64,000 bases of DNA. Source: Sandarakinorhabdus cyanobacteriorum. Its GTDB lineage: Bacteria; Pseudomonadota; Alphaproteobacteria; Sphingomonadales; Sphingomonadaceae. The stretch is from positions 57,280 to 121,279 of the forward strand of contig NZ_NOXT01000123.1 in assembly GCF_002251755.1 (NCBI RefSeq), read 5' to 3'. Positions 1-9,202 of this stretch are shown here, piece by piece. The first letter of the stretch is position 1. The number at the start of each line of letters is the position of its first letter. The notes beneath the pieces are model-generated. The model had not been told where the DNA came from and ran no database searches. It worked only from the letters and a program-made list of their open reading frames with translations. Both the position numbers and the translations under genes were made by a program.

Positions 1-764
1 TCGGTGATCCCGATGCTGTGTTCGAACTGGGCCGACAGGCTGCGATCGCGCGTCACCGCCGTCCAGCCATCGTCCAGCACCTTCACGGCCGGGCCGCCGG
101 CGTTGATCATCGGTTCGATGGTGAAGAACATCCCCGGCCGCAGCAGCACGCCGCGCCCCGGCTTGCCGATGTGCACCACGTTGGGGGCGGTGTGGAAATC
201 CTGGCCCAGGCCATGGCCGCAGAAATCGCGCACCACGCTCATCCGGTTCTTTTCGGCATGGGTCTGGATGGCGTAGCCGACATCGCCCAGCGTGTTGCCC
301 GGCTTGGCCTGTTCGATGCCCAGCATCAGGCATTCATAGGTGACATCCACCAGCCGCCGCGCCTTGATCGGCACATCGCCCACAAAGAACATGCGGCTGG
401 TGTCGCCATACCAGCCATCCACCACCACGGTCACATCGATGTTGACGATATCGCCGGCCTTGAGCTTTTTCGGCCCCGGAATGCCGTGGCACACGACATG
501 GTTCACCGAAATGCACAGCGAATGGGAAAAGCCGCGATAGAAGACGGTGGCCGAAGCAGCGCCAGCGGCGCGGACAAACTCCCACGCCATCGTGTCGAGA
601 TCGATGGTCGCAACCTCCGGCTGCACGAAGGGGGTGATGTGATCCAGCACCTCGGCCGCGAGCCGCCCGGCCTTGCGCATGCCTTCGAACGCAGCCGGCC
701 CGTGCAGGCGCAACTGGCCTTCCTGCGGGTCCATCACGGTGGTGTAGAGCGCCTGTGTCATCAT
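1..764 (-). CDS. map: Methionine aminopeptidase type I (3' end cut by window edge)
   Basis: Removes the initiator methionine from nascent cytosolic proteins. The 254 visible residues contain the full metal site of the type I family: His93 (in CHGIPG), Asp110 (NIDVT), Asp121 (GDTSRM), His184 (CGHGLG), Glu217 (TIEPM) and Glu248 (FEHS). The reading frame runs off the left edge right after the last metal ligand, so only about 20 C-terminal residues should be missing. The start is an ATG at 764; an adjacent ATG at 761 and one at 773 are alternatives. It diverges from the CinA-like gene at 854 with about 90 bp between. Family assignment is secure. Confidence 0.95.
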   Translation of the reverse strand, partial: MMTQALYTTVMDPQEGQLRLHGPAAFEGMRKAGRLAAEVLDHITPFVQPEVATIDLDTMAWEFVRAAGAASATVFYRGFSHSLCISVNHVVCHGIPGPKKLKAGDIVNIDVTVVVDGWYGDTSRMFFVGDVPIKARRLVDVTYECLMLGIEQAKPGNTLGDVGYAIQTHAEKNRMSVVRDFCGHGLGQDFHTAPNVVHIGKPGRGVLLRPGMFFTIEPMINAGGPAVKVLDDGWTAVTRDRSLSAQFEHSIGIT

Positions 765-853
765 GATGCACATAGGCGTTCGGGGCCGCCAAGTCCATGC
801 GGCTAACAATCTGGGCATGGCCAGCCACTTCATGCTGGGGTAAGACGGCGGCC

Positions 854-1606
854 ATGAGCGACGAACGCATCTACACCGCCGCCCTGGTGATCATCGGGGA
901 TGAAATCCTGTCGGGCCGCACCCAGGATGCCAACCTGGCCTATCTGGCGAAATGGCTGGGCGTGCAGGGCATCCGCCTGAAGGAAGTGCGCGTGGTGTCG
1001 GATGATATGGACGCGATTGCCGACGCCGTGAACGCCCTGCGCGTTCGCCATGACTATCTGTTCACCACCGGCGGCATCGGCCCCACCCATGATGACATCA
1101 CCGTGGATGCGATTGCCGCGGCGCTGGGGCGGGAAGTGATCGTGCACCCGGATGCGCGGGCAATATTGGCCGACCATTATGGTGACCAGTTGACCGACGC
1201 GCGGCTGCGCATGGCCCGCACCCCGGCCGGTGCCAGCCTGATCGAAAATCCGCGCACCAAGGCGCCGGGCATAAGGGTGGAGAATATCTTCATCATGGCC
1301 GGGGTGCCGATGATCACCCAGGGCATGCTGGCGGCGCTGGACGGCACGCTGGAAGGCGGCGCACCGGTGTTGAGCCGCACGGTCGCGGCCTGGACGCAGG
1401 AGAGCAAGGTCGCCGACGTGCTGAAGCGCACCGAGCGGGACAATCCCGGCGTGCAGATCGGGTCCTACCCCTTCTGGCGGGAGGGCAAGACCGGCGCCAA
1501 CTTCGTGCTGCGCTCCACCAGCACCGCCCAATTGGCCGAGGTGGCGGAAAAGCTGATGGCAGGCCTCATGGAAATTGGTATCACGCCCGTAGACGGTGAG
1601 CTGTGA
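854..1606 (+). CDS. CinA/MoaB-like molybdopterin-binding domain protein
   Basis: A 250-residue protein of the competence/damage-inducible CinA N-terminal family, related to MoaB/Mog molybdopterin-binding folds. Typical stretches are IGDEILSGRTQDAN near residues 14-27 and TTGGIGPTHDD near residues 71-81. Full-length CinA proteins carry a C-terminal nicotinamide-nucleotide amidase domain that is absent here, so this is the short, domain-only form common in Alphaproteobacteria. Its exact substrate is unknown. An in-frame upstream start at 797 would add an unlikely leader of mixed composition; the ATG at 854 begins the conserved domain directly. Its stop lies 8 bp before the next ATG. Confidence 0.88.
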   Translation: MSDERIYTAALVIIGDEILSGRTQDANLAYLAKWLGVQGIRLKEVRVVSDDMDAIADAVNALRVRHDYLFTTGGIGPTHDDITVDAIAAALGREVIVHPDARAILADHYGDQLTDARLRMARTPAGASLIENPRTKAPGIRVENIFIMAGVPMITQGMLAALDGTLEGGAPVLSRTVAAWTQESKVADVLKRTERDNPGVQIGSYPFWREGKTGANFVLRSTSTAQLAEVAEKLMAGLMEIGITPVDGEL

Positions 1607-1614
1607 GGGTCAAC

Positions 1615-1896
1615 ATGGCGATCATCCGATATGCGCTGCTGGCGCTGATGGGGTTTGCATTTCTGCTGCTGGCGGTGTCGAACTGGACATTCGTGCCCTT
1701 CACCCTGCCCAATGGCGGGGTGGCGCGGGCGCCGTTGCCGCTGCTGCTGGCCGGGGCCTTTCTGGCCGGCATGATCCCGACCTGGTTGTGGATGGCCTTT
1801 GTGCGGCCGCTGGTGGAAGGCCGGCGGTTGCGGCCGAACACGGCCCGCACCGAGCGCGCCGAAGTGGCGCCGCCGCTGGCGCAAACGGGCATCTGA
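1615..1896 (+). CDS. Small LapA-like (DUF1049) inner-membrane protein
   Basis: A 93-residue protein with two hydrophobic segments, about residues 5-24 and 38-62, joined by a short polar loop (FTLPNG), and ending in a charged cytoplasmic tail. This layout and the SNW..V.FTLP stretch match the LapA domain family, linked in E. coli to control of lipopolysaccharide synthesis; that role is not shown for this protein. The ATG at 1615 has a good Shine-Dalgarno (GAGGG, 5 nt upstream). A GTG at 1603, overlapping the preceding stop, is an alternative start. It heads the pyrF-trp cluster, and only 1 bp separates it from pyrF. Confidence 0.72.
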   Translation: MAIIRYALLALMGFAFLLLAVSNWTFVPFTLPNGGVARAPLPLLLAGAFLAGMIPTWLWMAFVRPLVEGRRLRPNTARTERAEVAPPLAQTGI

Positions 1897-1897
1897 C

Positions 1898-2581
1898 GTG
1901 ACCGCCAATCGCGTGTTTGTGGCCATTGATGTGGCCGATGTGGTCGCGGCGCGCGCGCTGGTGGCCGCCGTCGCGCCGCATGTGGGCGGCATCAAGCTGG
2001 GGCTGGAATTTTTCTGTGCGCACGGGCCGGCCGGCATCGCCGCCGTGATGGCGGGGCAGGATCTGCCGCTGTTTCTTGATTTGAAGCTGCACGATATTCC
2101 CAACACCGTGGCCGGCGCCATTCACAGCCTGGCCCCGCTGGCGCCCAGCATCCTGACCGTGCATGCCGCCGGTGGCCATGCCATGCTGGCCGCCGCCCGC
2201 GCCGCCGCGCTGCCGCACACCCGGGTGGTGGCGGTGACGGTGTTGACCAGCCTGGATGATGGCGATCTGCTCGCCGCCGGTGTGGCCGATGGCACCGGGG
2301 CCCAGGCGCAGCGGCTGGCTGGGGTGGCGCGCGCCGCCGGGCTGGATGGCATTGTCTGTTCCCCGCATGAGGTGGCGGCGGTGAAGGCGGCGTGGGATGA
2401 TGGCCTGTTCGTCGTGCCCGGCTTGCGCCCGGCCGGCAGCGACGTGGGCGACCAGAAGCGGGTGATGACCCCGGCCGATGCGCAGGCGCTGGGCGCCGGC
2501 GTGCTGGTGATTGGCCGGCCGATCACGGCGGCGGCCGATCCGGCGGCGGCTGCGGCTGCGATTGCTGCCAGCCTGGCATGA
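1898..2581 (+). CDS. pyrF: Orotidine 5'-phosphate decarboxylase
   Basis: Catalyses the last step of UMP synthesis, OMP to UMP plus CO2, in the cytosol. The 227-residue length fits the bacterial family. The start of the TIM barrel (VFVAIDVAD), the KLGLEFF strand and the catalytic FLDLKLHDIPNT stretch with the Lys-Asp-Lys charge network are all present, as is the C-terminal phosphate-binding VIGRPIT. The start is a GTG at 1898, 1 bp after the LapA-like stop; upstream in-frame codons lie within that gene. The 3' end overlaps trpF by 4 bp (ATGA), so the two are probably translationally coupled. Confidence 0.96.
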   Translation: MTANRVFVAIDVADVVAARALVAAVAPHVGGIKLGLEFFCAHGPAGIAAVMAGQDLPLFLDLKLHDIPNTVAGAIHSLAPLAPSILTVHAAGGHAMLAAARAAALPHTRVVAVTVLTSLDDGDLLAAGVADGTGAQAQRLAGVARAAGLDGIVCSPHEVAAVKAAWDDGLFVVPGLRPAGSDVGDQKRVMTPADAQALGAGVLVIGRPITAAADPAAAAAAIAASLA

Positions 2582-3210
2582 CGTCGTTCAAGATTTGCGG
2601 GGTGAAAACCCCCGAGGTTGTGCACGCGGCCGTGGCCAGCGGCGCGGCGCATATCGGCTTCAACTTCTTCCCGCCCAGCCCGCGTTTTTTGAGTCCCGCC
2701 GATGCCGCGCCGCTGATCGCGCTGGTGCCGGCCGGGGTTGGCCGGGTGGCGGTGCTGGTTGATCCCGATGATGATCTGGTCGCTGCCGTGATCGCCGCCG
2801 GCATCGATATCCTGCAGTTCCACAATGTGCCGCCCGGGCGGCTGGCGGCGCTGGCGCAGCGCCATGGCCGGCCGGTGTGGCTGGCCGCCGGCGTCAAGAC
2901 CCGCGCCGATATCGAGGCTGCGACAAAGGCGGCAGGCCCGGCTGATCTGTTGCTGTTGGATGCCAAAGCGCCTAACGACGCGCCATTGCCGGGTGGCAAT
3001 GGCTTGGCCTTTGATTGGCGCCTGCTGGCCGAAACACGGCCGCAGCGCCGCTTTGGCCTGGCCGGCGGGCTTGGCATCCACAATGTCGCCGATGCGATCC
3101 GGCAGGTCGCCCCGGCGCTGGTGGACGTGGCATCAGGGGTGGAAGAAGGGGCAGGGGTGAAATCGGTGGAGAAGATCATGGCCTTTGCGAGCGCGGTGAG
3201 GGACGCATGA
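2578..3210 (+). CDS. trpF: Phosphoribosylanthranilate isomerase
   Basis: Converts N-(5'-phosphoribosyl)anthranilate to CdRP in tryptophan synthesis. It is 210 residues long, the usual length for a monofunctional TrpF. The N-terminal FKICGVK with the catalytic Cys, [10 protein letters not shown], the Asp strand LLLDAK, and the C-terminal phosphate loops (GLAGGL and VDVASGVEE) are all visible. The ATG overlaps the pyrF stop by 4 bp and the gene's own stop overlaps the trpB ATG by 4 bp. trpC, trpD and trpE are not in this window, so the tryptophan genes are split in this genome, as is usual in the group. Confidence 0.97.
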   Translation: MTSFKICGVKTPEVVHAAVASGAAHIGFNFFPPSPRFLSPADAAPLIALVPAGVGRVAVLVDPDDDLVAAVIAAGIDILQFHNVPPGRLAALAQRHGRPVWLAAGVKTRADIEAATKAAGPADLLLLDAKAPNDAPLPGGNGLAFDWRLLAETRPQRRFGLAGGLGIHNVADAIRQVAPALVDVASGVEEGAGVKSVEKIMAFASAVRDA

Positions 3211-4421
3211 ACGCTGAAATTGGCACCCTGCGGGCCGGGCCGGATTCGAACGGCCATTTCGGCCAGTTTGGCGGGCGTTATGTTGCCGAAACCCTGATGC
3301 CGCTGATCCTCGAGCTGGAACAGGCCTATACCGCCGCCAAGGCCGATCCAGCCTTCCATGCCGAGCTGAATGATCTGCTCACCCATTATGTCGGCCGGCC
3401 GAGCCCGCTCTATTTCGCGCCGCGCCTGACGGAAGAGCTGGGCGGTGCGAAGATTTATCTGAAGCGCGACGAGCTCAATCACACCGGCGCGCACAAGATC
3501 AACAATTGCATCGGCCAGATCCTGCTCGCCCGCCGCATGGGCAAGACGCGCATCATCGCCGAAACCGGTGCCGGCCAGCATGGCGTGGCCACCGCCACCG
3601 TGGCGGCACGCTTTGGCCTGCCTTGCACCATCTACATGGGCGCGCGCGACATCGAGCGGCAGGCGCCCAACGTGTTCCGCATGAAGCTGCTGGGCGCCGA
3701 GGTGAAGGCGGTGGAAAGTGGCAGCAAGACGCTGAAGGATGCGATGAACGAGGCGCTGCGCGATTGGGTGACCAACGTGCACGACACCTTCTACATCATC
3801 GGCACAGCGGCCGGCCCGCACCCCTATCCCGAACTCGTCCGCGATTTCCAGACGGTCATCGGCAAGGAAGCCCGCGCCCAGATATTGGAGCGCGAAGGCC
3901 GGCTGCCCGATCTGCTGGTCGCGGCCATTGGTGGCGGTTCCAACGCCATCGGCCTGTTCCACCCGTTCCTGGATGACAAGAGCGTCCGCATCGTCGGCAT
4001 CGAGGCATCGGGCAAGGGGCTGGACACGCACGAGCATGCCGCGTCGCTGGCCGGTGGCCGCGCCGGGGTGCTGCACGGCAACAAGACCATGCTGCTGCAG
4101 GATGAGGATGGCCAGATCACCGAGGCGCACAGCATTTCGGCCGGCCTTGATTATCCCGGCATTGGCCCGGAACATGCCTGGCTTCATGCCATCGGCCGGG
4201 TGGAATATCAGAGCGCGACCGACACCGAAGCGCTGGAAGGCTTCCAGCTGCTCTGCCGCACCGAAGGCATCATTCCGGCGCTGGAGCCGAGCCATGCATT
4301 GGCCGCTGTCGCGCGCATCGCGCCGACCATGGGCAAGGACCAGATCATCATCGCCAATCTGTGCGGGCGCGGGGACAAGGATATCTTCACCGTGGCCGCC
4401 GCGCTGGGAGTGGCGATGTGA
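3207..4421 (+). CDS. trpB: Tryptophan synthase beta chain
   Basis: The PLP-dependent beta subunit, which condenses indole with serine in the alpha2-beta2 complex. It has 404 residues, the typical length. It starts with the canonical [15 protein letters not shown]. The PLP lysine lies in HTGAHKINN, near residue 96, the glycine-rich phosphate loop reads GGGSNA, and the C-terminal substrate-specificity stretch LCGRGDKD is intact. The ATG at 3207 overlaps the trpF stop. The trpA GTG overlaps its stop (GTGA), an arrangement expected to keep alpha and beta subunit synthesis balanced. Confidence 0.98.
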   Translation: MNAEIGTLRAGPDSNGHFGQFGGRYVAETLMPLILELEQAYTAAKADPAFHAELNDLLTHYVGRPSPLYFAPRLTEELGGAKIYLKRDELNHTGAHKINNCIGQILLARRMGKTRIIAETGAGQHGVATATVAARFGLPCTIYMGARDIERQAPNVFRMKLLGAEVKAVESGSKTLKDAMNEALRDWVTNVHDTFYIIGTAAGPHPYPELVRDFQTVIGKEARAQILEREGRLPDLLVAAIGGGSNAIGLFHPFLDDKSVRIVGIEASGKGLDTHEHAASLAGGRAGVLHGNKTMLLQDEDGQITEAHSISAGLDYPGIGPEHAWLHAIGRVEYQSATDTEALEGFQLLCRTEGIIPALEPSHALAAVARIAPTMGKDQIIIANLCGRGDKDIFTVAAALGVAM

Positions 4422-5251
4422 GCGGCGACCGGCTTTCCGCCCGCTTTGCCGCCTGCGCCAGCGAAGGCCGCGCCGCGCTGGTGACGTTCGTGACCGCCGG
4501 TGATCCTGATCTGGCGACCTCGGCCGGCATCCTTGCCGCGCTGCCGGGGGCAGGGGCGGACATCATCGAACTGGGCATGCCGTTCACCGATCCGATGGCC
4601 GATGGCCCCGCGATCCAGCGCGGCAATCTGCGCAGCCTGGGGGGCGGCACCACGCTGAAGGCGCTGCTGGCCATGGTGCGGGATTTTCGTGCCACGGATG
4701 ATGCGACGCCGATCGTGCTGATGGGCTATTTCAACCCGATCCTCGCCTTTGGGCCGGAGCGGTTTGCCGCCGAGGCCAAGGCCGCCGGCATCGATGGCTG
4801 CATCGTCGTTGACCTGCCGCCCGAGGAGGCCGCCGAGCTGACCCCGGCGCTGGCCGCCCATGGCCTGCACCTGGTGCGGCTGGCGACACCGACCACCGAT
4901 GCCCAGCGGCTGCCGGCGGTGCTGAACGGCGCGTCGGGTTTCCTTTATTATGTCGCCGTGGCCGGGGTGACCGGGGCCAATTCGGCCGCCGCCGCCGATA
5001 TCGCCGCCGCCGTTGCCCGCCTGAAGGCCGCGACGCCGTTGCCGATCGCAGTCGGCTTTGGCGTGCGCACACCGGATCAGGCCGCCGCCATTGCCGCCCA
5101 TGCCGATGCCGTGGTGGTGGGCAGCGCCATCGTGGATGCCATCGGCGATGCCGCCGAGGCCCGCGCCAATGATATTCCCGCCCGCGTTGCTGCCCAGGTG
5201 GCGGCGCTGGCCCAGGCGGTCCGCACCGCCCGCAAGGAGCAAGCCGCATGA
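4418..5251 (+). CDS. trpA: Tryptophan synthase alpha chain
   Basis: The alpha subunit, which cleaves indole-3-glycerol phosphate to indole and feeds it to TrpB. It has 277 residues. The key acid Glu is in [19 protein letters not shown] and the second acid Asp in [11 protein letters not shown]; the phosphate-binding GFGVRTP and VVVGSAIV loops close the barrel. The GTG at 4418 is chosen because it gives a 4-bp overlap with trpB and starts just before the conserved ARFAAC helix; in-frame codons upstream lie inside trpB. The stop overlaps accD by 4 bp. Confidence 0.97.
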   Translation: MSGDRLSARFAACASEGRAALVTFVTAGDPDLATSAGILAALPGAGADIIELGMPFTDPMADGPAIQRGNLRSLGGGTTLKALLAMVRDFRATDDATPIVLMGYFNPILAFGPERFAAEAKAAGIDGCIVVDLPPEEAAELTPALAAHGLHLVRLATPTTDAQRLPAVLNGASGFLYYVAVAGVTGANSAAAADIAAAVARLKAATPLPIAVGFGVRTPDQAAAIAAHADAVVVGSAIVDAIGDAAEARANDIPARVAAQVAALAQAVRTARKEQAA

Positions 5252-6102
5252 GCTGGATCACCCGCACCCGCCAGCAGTTGACCGGGTTTCTCGCCCGTCG
5301 CGACACGCCGGACAATTTGTGGACCAAGTGCAAAAATTGTGGCGCCATGGTCTATACCAAGGAGTGGGAGGACAATGCCTCCGTCTGCCCGCGCTGTGAC
5401 CATCATGACCGCATCGGGCCGAAGGCGCGCTTTGCCCAGTTGTTTGACGGCGATTACCGCGTGCTGCCGGCCGCGAAGGTTGCCGAGGATCCGTTGAAGT
5501 TCAAGGACCAGAAGAAATATACGGATCGCCTGAAGGCCGCCCGCGCCGCCACCGGCGAGCCGGAGGCGATGATGGTCGCCGATGGCCAGATCATGGGCCG
5601 GCGCGCCATCGTGGGTGTGCAGGATTTCGCCTTCATGGGCGGTTCCATGGGCATGGGCGTGGGTGAGGCCTTTCTGGCCGGCGTGGATGCGGCGCTGGCG
5701 GCCAGTGCGCCCTATATCGTGTTCACCGCCGCCGGCGGCGCGCGCATGCAGGAAGGCATCCTCTCGCTGATGCAGATGCCGCGCACCACGGTGGGCATCC
5801 AGCAACTGCATGATGCCGGCCTGCCCTATATCGTCGTGCTCACCGATCCCACCACCGGTGGGGTGACCGCCAGCTATGCCATGCTGGGCGATGTGCAGAT
5901 TGCCGAACCCAATGCCCTGATCGGCTTTGCCGGCCAGCGCGTGATCGAGCAGACGATCCGGGAGAAGCTTCCCGAAGGCTTCCAGCGCGCCGAATATCTG
6001 CTGGAGCATGGCATGCTCGACATGGTGGTGCACCGCCGCGACCTGAAGGACACGCTGGGCCGCCTGATCGGCCTGTTGATGGCGCGGCGCATCGCTGCAT
6101 GA
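5248..6102 (+). CDS. accD: Acetyl-CoA carboxylase carboxyltransferase, beta subunit
   Basis: The beta subunit of the carboxyltransferase that makes malonyl-CoA for fatty-acid synthesis. It has 284 residues. The N-terminal zinc ribbon is seen as CKNCG (about residue 28) and CPRCDHH (about residue 48). The acyl-CoA/carboxybiotin oxyanion region includes GGARMQEG and [13 protein letters not shown]. It sits between trpA and folC with 4-bp overlaps at both ends. The trpA-accD-folC order is widespread in Proteobacteria and links lipid and folate genes to the trp cluster by shared transcription rather than by pathway. Confidence 0.97.
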   Translation: MSWITRTRQQLTGFLARRDTPDNLWTKCKNCGAMVYTKEWEDNASVCPRCDHHDRIGPKARFAQLFDGDYRVLPAAKVAEDPLKFKDQKKYTDRLKAARAATGEPEAMMVADGQIMGRRAIVGVQDFAFMGGSMGMGVGEAFLAGVDAALAASAPYIVFTAAGGARMQEGILSLMQMPRTTVGIQQLHDAGLPYIVVLTDPTTGGVTASYAMLGDVQIAEPNALIGFAGQRVIEQTIREKLPEGFQRAEYLLEHGMLDMVVHRRDLKDTLGRLIGLLMARRIAA

Positions 6103-7454
6103 GCCAGGGCGGGGGCGCATCACCTGGCGCGCGCATGCCGCCGGCCCGGTCTGACAATCCGGTGCTGGATGCGCTGCTGCGCGATGCCTATGCCCTGCAC
6201 CCGACCGAGATTGACTTGTCTTTGGGCCGATTGGAACGGCTGCTGGAGCGGCTGGGCAACCCGCACCACCGGCTGCCGCCGGTGTTCCACGTGGCCGGCA
6301 CCAACGGCAAGGGCAGCACCTGTGCCATGCTGCGCGCCTGCCTGGAGGCGCAAGGGCACCGCGTCCATGTCTATTCCAGCCCGCACCTGGTGCGCTTCAA
6401 CGAGCGGATCCGGCTGGCTGGCCAGCTGATCGCCGATGATGCGCTGATCGTTCTGTTGAAGGATGTGATCCGCCTGAACGGCGAGGCGCCGATCACCTTT
6501 TTCGAACTGACCACGGCGGCGGCCTTCCTGGCCTTTGCCACGGTGGAGGCCGATGCCTGCGTGATCGAGGTGGGGCTGGGCGGCCGCATGGACGCGACCA
6601 ATGTGCTGCCATCCGCGCTGGTCTCGGGCATTGCCCAATTGGGGCTGGACCACACGCAATGGCTGGGGCCGACCATTCTTGATATCGCCCGGGAAAAGAC
6701 CGGCATCGCCAAGCGCGGCGTGCCGCTGGTGACCGGTCGCCACCCGGCGGCGGTGACGGCGCGCATTGCCGAAATCGCCGGGCTGGCCGGGGCACGGCTG
6801 GTGATCCGCGGCCAGGATTGGGATGCGGCGGTGTATGAGAATCAGCTGCATTACCGCGATGGGGAGGGCAAGCTGGCACTGCCGCTGCCCCGCCTCGCCG
6901 GCGCCCACCAGCACGACAATGCCGCGCTGGCGGTGGCGATGTTGCGGGTGCAGACGGCGCTGCCGCTGAAGGAAGCGGCACTGCGCGCCGGCATGGGCTG
7001 GGCCGAATGGCCGGCGCGGCTGCAGCGGCTGGAACGCGGCCCGCTGCCCGAATTGCTGCCCGCCGGCAGCAGCCTGTGGGTGGATGGCGGCCACAACCCG
7101 GCCGCCGGCCGTGCCCTTGCTGAAGCCATCCGGCCGCTGCTGCAGCCCGGCCAGCGGCTTTTGCTGGTGGCCGGCATGCTGGCCAACAAGGATGCCGAAG
7201 GCTTTCTGAAGCCGTTCGCCGGCATGGCGAGCGCGATTTACACCGTGCCGGTGCCGGGCCATGCCGGGCATGATCCGCAGGCGCTGGCCGCCACCGCCTC
7301 TGCAATGGGGATGGCGACCGCCAGCGCCCCCAATATCCGCCAGGCGCTGAAGGCGATTGCCCGCACCGGCGACGCGCCGCCGCTGGTGCTGATCACCGGC
7401 AGCCTGCACCTGGCCGGCGCGGCGCTGGAGCTGAACGGGCAGGTGCCGGCGTAA
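6099..7454 (+). CDS. folC: Dihydrofolate / folylpolyglutamate synthase
   Basis: ATP-dependent ligase that adds glutamate to dihydropteroate and folates. It has 451 residues. The Mur-ligase P-loop [12 protein letters not shown], the [13 protein letters not shown] stretch and the VEVGLGGR.DATN motif (seen as [14 protein letters not shown]) are present, as is the C-terminal domain with [11 protein letters not shown]. The first 15 residues or so are poorly conserved, so a later start such as the Met near residue 13 is possible; the ATG at 6099 is favoured by its 4-bp overlap with accD. It is the last gene of the cluster, followed by a perfect palindromic hairpin. Confidence 0.96.
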   Translation: MSQGGGASPGARMPPARSDNPVLDALLRDAYALHPTEIDLSLGRLERLLERLGNPHHRLPPVFHVAGTNGKGSTCAMLRACLEAQGHRVHVYSSPHLVRFNERIRLAGQLIADDALIVLLKDVIRLNGEAPITFFELTTAAAFLAFATVEADACVIEVGLGGRMDATNVLPSALVSGIAQLGLDHTQWLGPTILDIAREKTGIAKRGVPLVTGRHPAAVTARIAEIAGLAGARLVIRGQDWDAAVYENQLHYRDGEGKLALPLPRLAGAHQHDNAALAVAMLRVQTALPLKEAALRAGMGWAEWPARLQRLERGPLPELLPAGSSLWVDGGHNPAAGRALAEAIRPLLQPGQRLLLVAGMLANKDAEGFLKPFAGMASAIYTVPVPGHAGHDPQALAATASAMGMATASAPNIRQALKAIARTGDAPPLVLITGSLHLAGAALELNGQVPA

Positions 7455-7462
7455 AGAACAGG

Positions 7463-7488
7463 TCCTCCCCAAACAAGTTTGGGGAGGA
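7463..7488. terminator. Palindromic hairpin between convergent folC and the XRE gene
   Basis: A perfect 12-bp inverted repeat (TCCTCCCCAAAC / GTTTGGGGAGGA) with a 2-nt AA loop, starting 8 bp after the folC stop and ending 6 bp before the stop of the opposing regulator. There is no T-run on either side, so it may act as a bidirectional hairpin or simply be a short genomic palindrome; its G/A-rich end resembles the ends of the larger repeats at 27.1 and 48.7 kb. Confidence 0.55.
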
Positions 7489-7494
7489 TCCTGG

Positions 7495-8055
7495 TTACAG
7501 TCGCCGCACCAGCGTGGTCACCATGGCCACCCACGGCACATCCAGCACCAGCTGCCGCGCGCCGGGCGTGGTGGGCAGCAGCTGGATGCGGCCGCCTTCG
7601 GTGGCGATCAGGCGGCCGAAGGCAAAGCGGCCGGCGGGGCGGGGGGCGAGCACGTCGCGGTTGAGGGCGCGGCCGAATTGCGCCGGTTCCAGCCGCTGCG
7701 CCCACAATTCATCGCCGCTGCGATAATCGCCCTGCGCGGTTTCCACCACCAGCCCCAGCATGTCGCCCTGCGGGCTGGGCGGCACCAGCGTGCGCGGCCG
7801 TTCCGGGGCATCGGCGCCATTCAGGCCGATCAATGCCGCCACTGGCACATCGGGGCGATCCGGCATGGCGACCAGCGCGGAGGACGGCACGCCCATGGCG
7901 GCGGCAATCCGTTCCAGCCAATCGATCGACACGGTGCGCATCCCGGTTTCCAGCCGCCCGATGGTTTGCGGCGTCGTCGGCGGATCGCAGGCCGCCGCCA
8001 CATCGGCCAGGGTGAGGCCACGGCTTTTGCGCACATCACGGATGCGGGTGATCAT
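7495..8055 (-). CDS. XRE-family HTH regulator with C-terminal sensory-like region
   Basis: A 186-residue DNA-binding protein. Residues 1-60 form a lambda-repressor-like helix-turn-helix (IRDVRKSRGLTLADVA, then a recognition segment ending IGRLETGMR). Residues 75-186 hold a beta-rich region (GLVVETAQGDYRSGDELWA) of the kind seen in S24/LexA-like regulators, but I cannot identify a Ser-Lys dyad. It is divergent to the DUF6456 gene, and its start codon lies 6 bp from a palindrome, suggesting autoregulation. Ligand and targets cannot be read from the sequence. Confidence 0.8.
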   Translation of the reverse strand: MITRIRDVRKSRGLTLADVAAACDPPTTPQTIGRLETGMRTVSIDWLERIAAAMGVPSSALVAMPDRPDVPVAALIGLNGADAPERPRTLVPPSPQGDMLGLVVETAQGDYRSGDELWAQRLEPAQFGRALNRDVLAPRPAGRFAFGRLIATEGGRIQLLPTTPGARQLVLDVPWVAMVTTLVRRL

Positions 8056-8061
8056 GTTGCC

Positions 8062-8085
8062 CCAATCAAATAACCTGATTGGTTA
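8062..8085. promoter_or_regulatory. Overlapping palindromes, probable operator of the XRE regulator
   Basis: Two interleaved inverted repeats lie in the 99-bp divergent spacer: CCAATCA-N7-TGATTGG (8062-8082) and TAACC-N5-GGTTA (8071-8085). They begin 6 bp upstream of the XRE start codon and are AT-rich compared with the surroundings, as expected of a dimeric repressor site. Binding is inferred. Confidence 0.55.
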
Positions 8086-8107
8086 ATCCTGTCCTACAAC
8101 CCCTGCC

Positions 8108-8121
8108 TCATGCAAGCATGA
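8108..8121. promoter_or_regulatory. Second short palindrome in the XRE / DUF6456 spacer
   Basis: TCATGC-AA-GCATGA, a perfect 6-bp inverted repeat with a 2-bp centre, 33 bp upstream of the DUF6456 start codon. It could be a second operator or part of that gene's 5' leader; its sequence is unlike the first palindrome pair. Confidence 0.35.
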
Positions 8122-8154
8122 ATTCGCCCATTTCGTGCCAAACAGGAGAATCGC

Positions 8155-8652
8155 ATGCCGAACACCGCCGAAACCGCCGATGTACCCCCGGCCACCGCCA
8201 ACCGCCTGATCGGCACCCGCACCCTGCCGCCGGGCGACCGGATCGACCGGGCGCAGGTCGCGGTGAACCTGGCCGAGGCGCCGCTGGCCTGGCTGGCGCG
8301 GCGCGGCCATATCAGCGCGGCGCAGCTGGCGGCCGGGATGCGGCTGCGCGATGATTATCACGCCGCCAGCCTGGGCCCGTGCGTGACCATGCGCTGGGAC
8401 CCGCTGCCATCCAGCCGCCGGCCGGGCAGCGCGCCGGAGCCGGGGGGCAGCCAGATCGCCGCCCGCCGCCGCTTTGATGCCGCGGTGGCCGCCTGCGGGC
8501 CGGGGCTGGCCGATGTGCTGTGGCGGGTGGTGTGCGCCGGCGAAGGGCTGGAGGCGGCCGAGCGTGGCCTGGGCTGGCCGGCGCGGGCCGGGAAACTGTT
8601 GCTTTCGCTGGCGCTGGACCGGCTGGTCAGCCATTATGGGGTGAAGGAGTGA
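8155..8652 (+). CDS. DUF6456 domain protein
   Basis: A 165-residue protein resembling the DUF6456 family of Alphaproteobacteria, known only by sequence. The C-terminal two thirds are helical. RRRFDAAVAACGPGLADVLWRVVCAGEGL and the helix ending SLALDRLVSHYG suggest a compact helical domain of the kind often found fused to DNA-binding regions. The N-terminal 40 residues are low in conserved features. A Shine-Dalgarno (CAGGAG) precedes the ATG. It is transcribed away from the XRE regulator across the palindromic spacer, so it is a likely direct target. It ends 2 bp before the sodC-like ATG. Confidence 0.68.
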   Translation: MPNTAETADVPPATANRLIGTRTLPPGDRIDRAQVAVNLAEAPLAWLARRGHISAAQLAAGMRLRDDYHAASLGPCVTMRWDPLPSSRRPGSAPEPGGSQIAARRRFDAAVAACGPGLADVLWRVVCAGEGLEAAERGLGWPARAGKLLLSLALDRLVSHYGVKE

Positions 8653-8654
8653 CC

Positions 8655-9197
8655 ATGCGCCAAGTCTTGCTGTTGTTGCCGCTGATGCTGGCGGCCTGTG
8701 GGCCGAAGGCCGAATCGCTGGGCCGCGTGGGCGGTGCGCCCCCGTCGCTGATGCTGTCAGCCAAATTGCTCACCGCCGAGGGCAATGCGCTGGGCGATGC
8801 CGAGCTGTTGCAGCTGGCCGAGGGCACGCAGCTGATCGTGGCGGTGAAGGGCCTGCCGCCCGGCCAATATGGCCTGCACATCCATGCCATTGGCCGTTGT
8901 GTGGGCCCGGATTTCGCCAGCGCCGGCCCGCATTTCAACCCGGCCGGCCGCCAGCATGGCCGCGACAATCCGATGGGCAGCCATGCCGGCGATCTGCCCA
9001 ACATCACGGTGGACGCCAAGGGCGTGGGCAATCTCAATGAGATGATCCCCGGCCTGCGCCTGGCCGATGGCGCCACCCCAGTGCTGGATGATGATGGCGC
9101 CGCCATCGTGCTGCACGGCAAGCCCGATGATTATCGCAGCGATCCGGCCGGCAACGCCGGGCCGCGCTTTGCCTGCGCGGAGTTTCGGAAAGGCTGA
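8655..9197 (+). CDS. sodC: Cu/Zn superoxide dismutase-like lipoprotein
   Basis: A 180-residue envelope protein with a lipoprotein signal (LMLAAC, Cys15). The Cu/Zn-SOD metal ligands are in place: His75 and His77 (GLHIHAIG), bridging His93 (GPHFNP), His101, His110 and Asp113 (SHAGDLPN), and His154 (IVLH). The structural disulfide pair fits Cys82 and Cys174. It would convert superoxide to peroxide in the periplasm, tethered to a membrane by its lipid. The arginine near the C-terminus (PRFAC) matches the active-site Arg. It lies 2 bp after the DUF6456 gene and probably shares its transcript. Confidence 0.9.
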   Translation: MRQVLLLLPLMLAACGPKAESLGRVGGAPPSLMLSAKLLTAEGNALGDAELLQLAEGTQLIVAVKGLPPGQYGLHIHAIGRCVGPDFASAGPHFNPAGRQHGRDNPMGSHAGDLPNITVDAKGVGNLNEMIPGLRLADGATPVLDDDGAAIVLHGKPDDYRSDPAGNAGPRFACAEFRKG

Positions 9198-9202
9198 AAG
9201 GG

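Noticed and set aside
18-806. Plus-strand frame of 262 codons over map
   Set aside because: Antisense to methionine aminopeptidase, whose metal ligands are all present on the minus strand.
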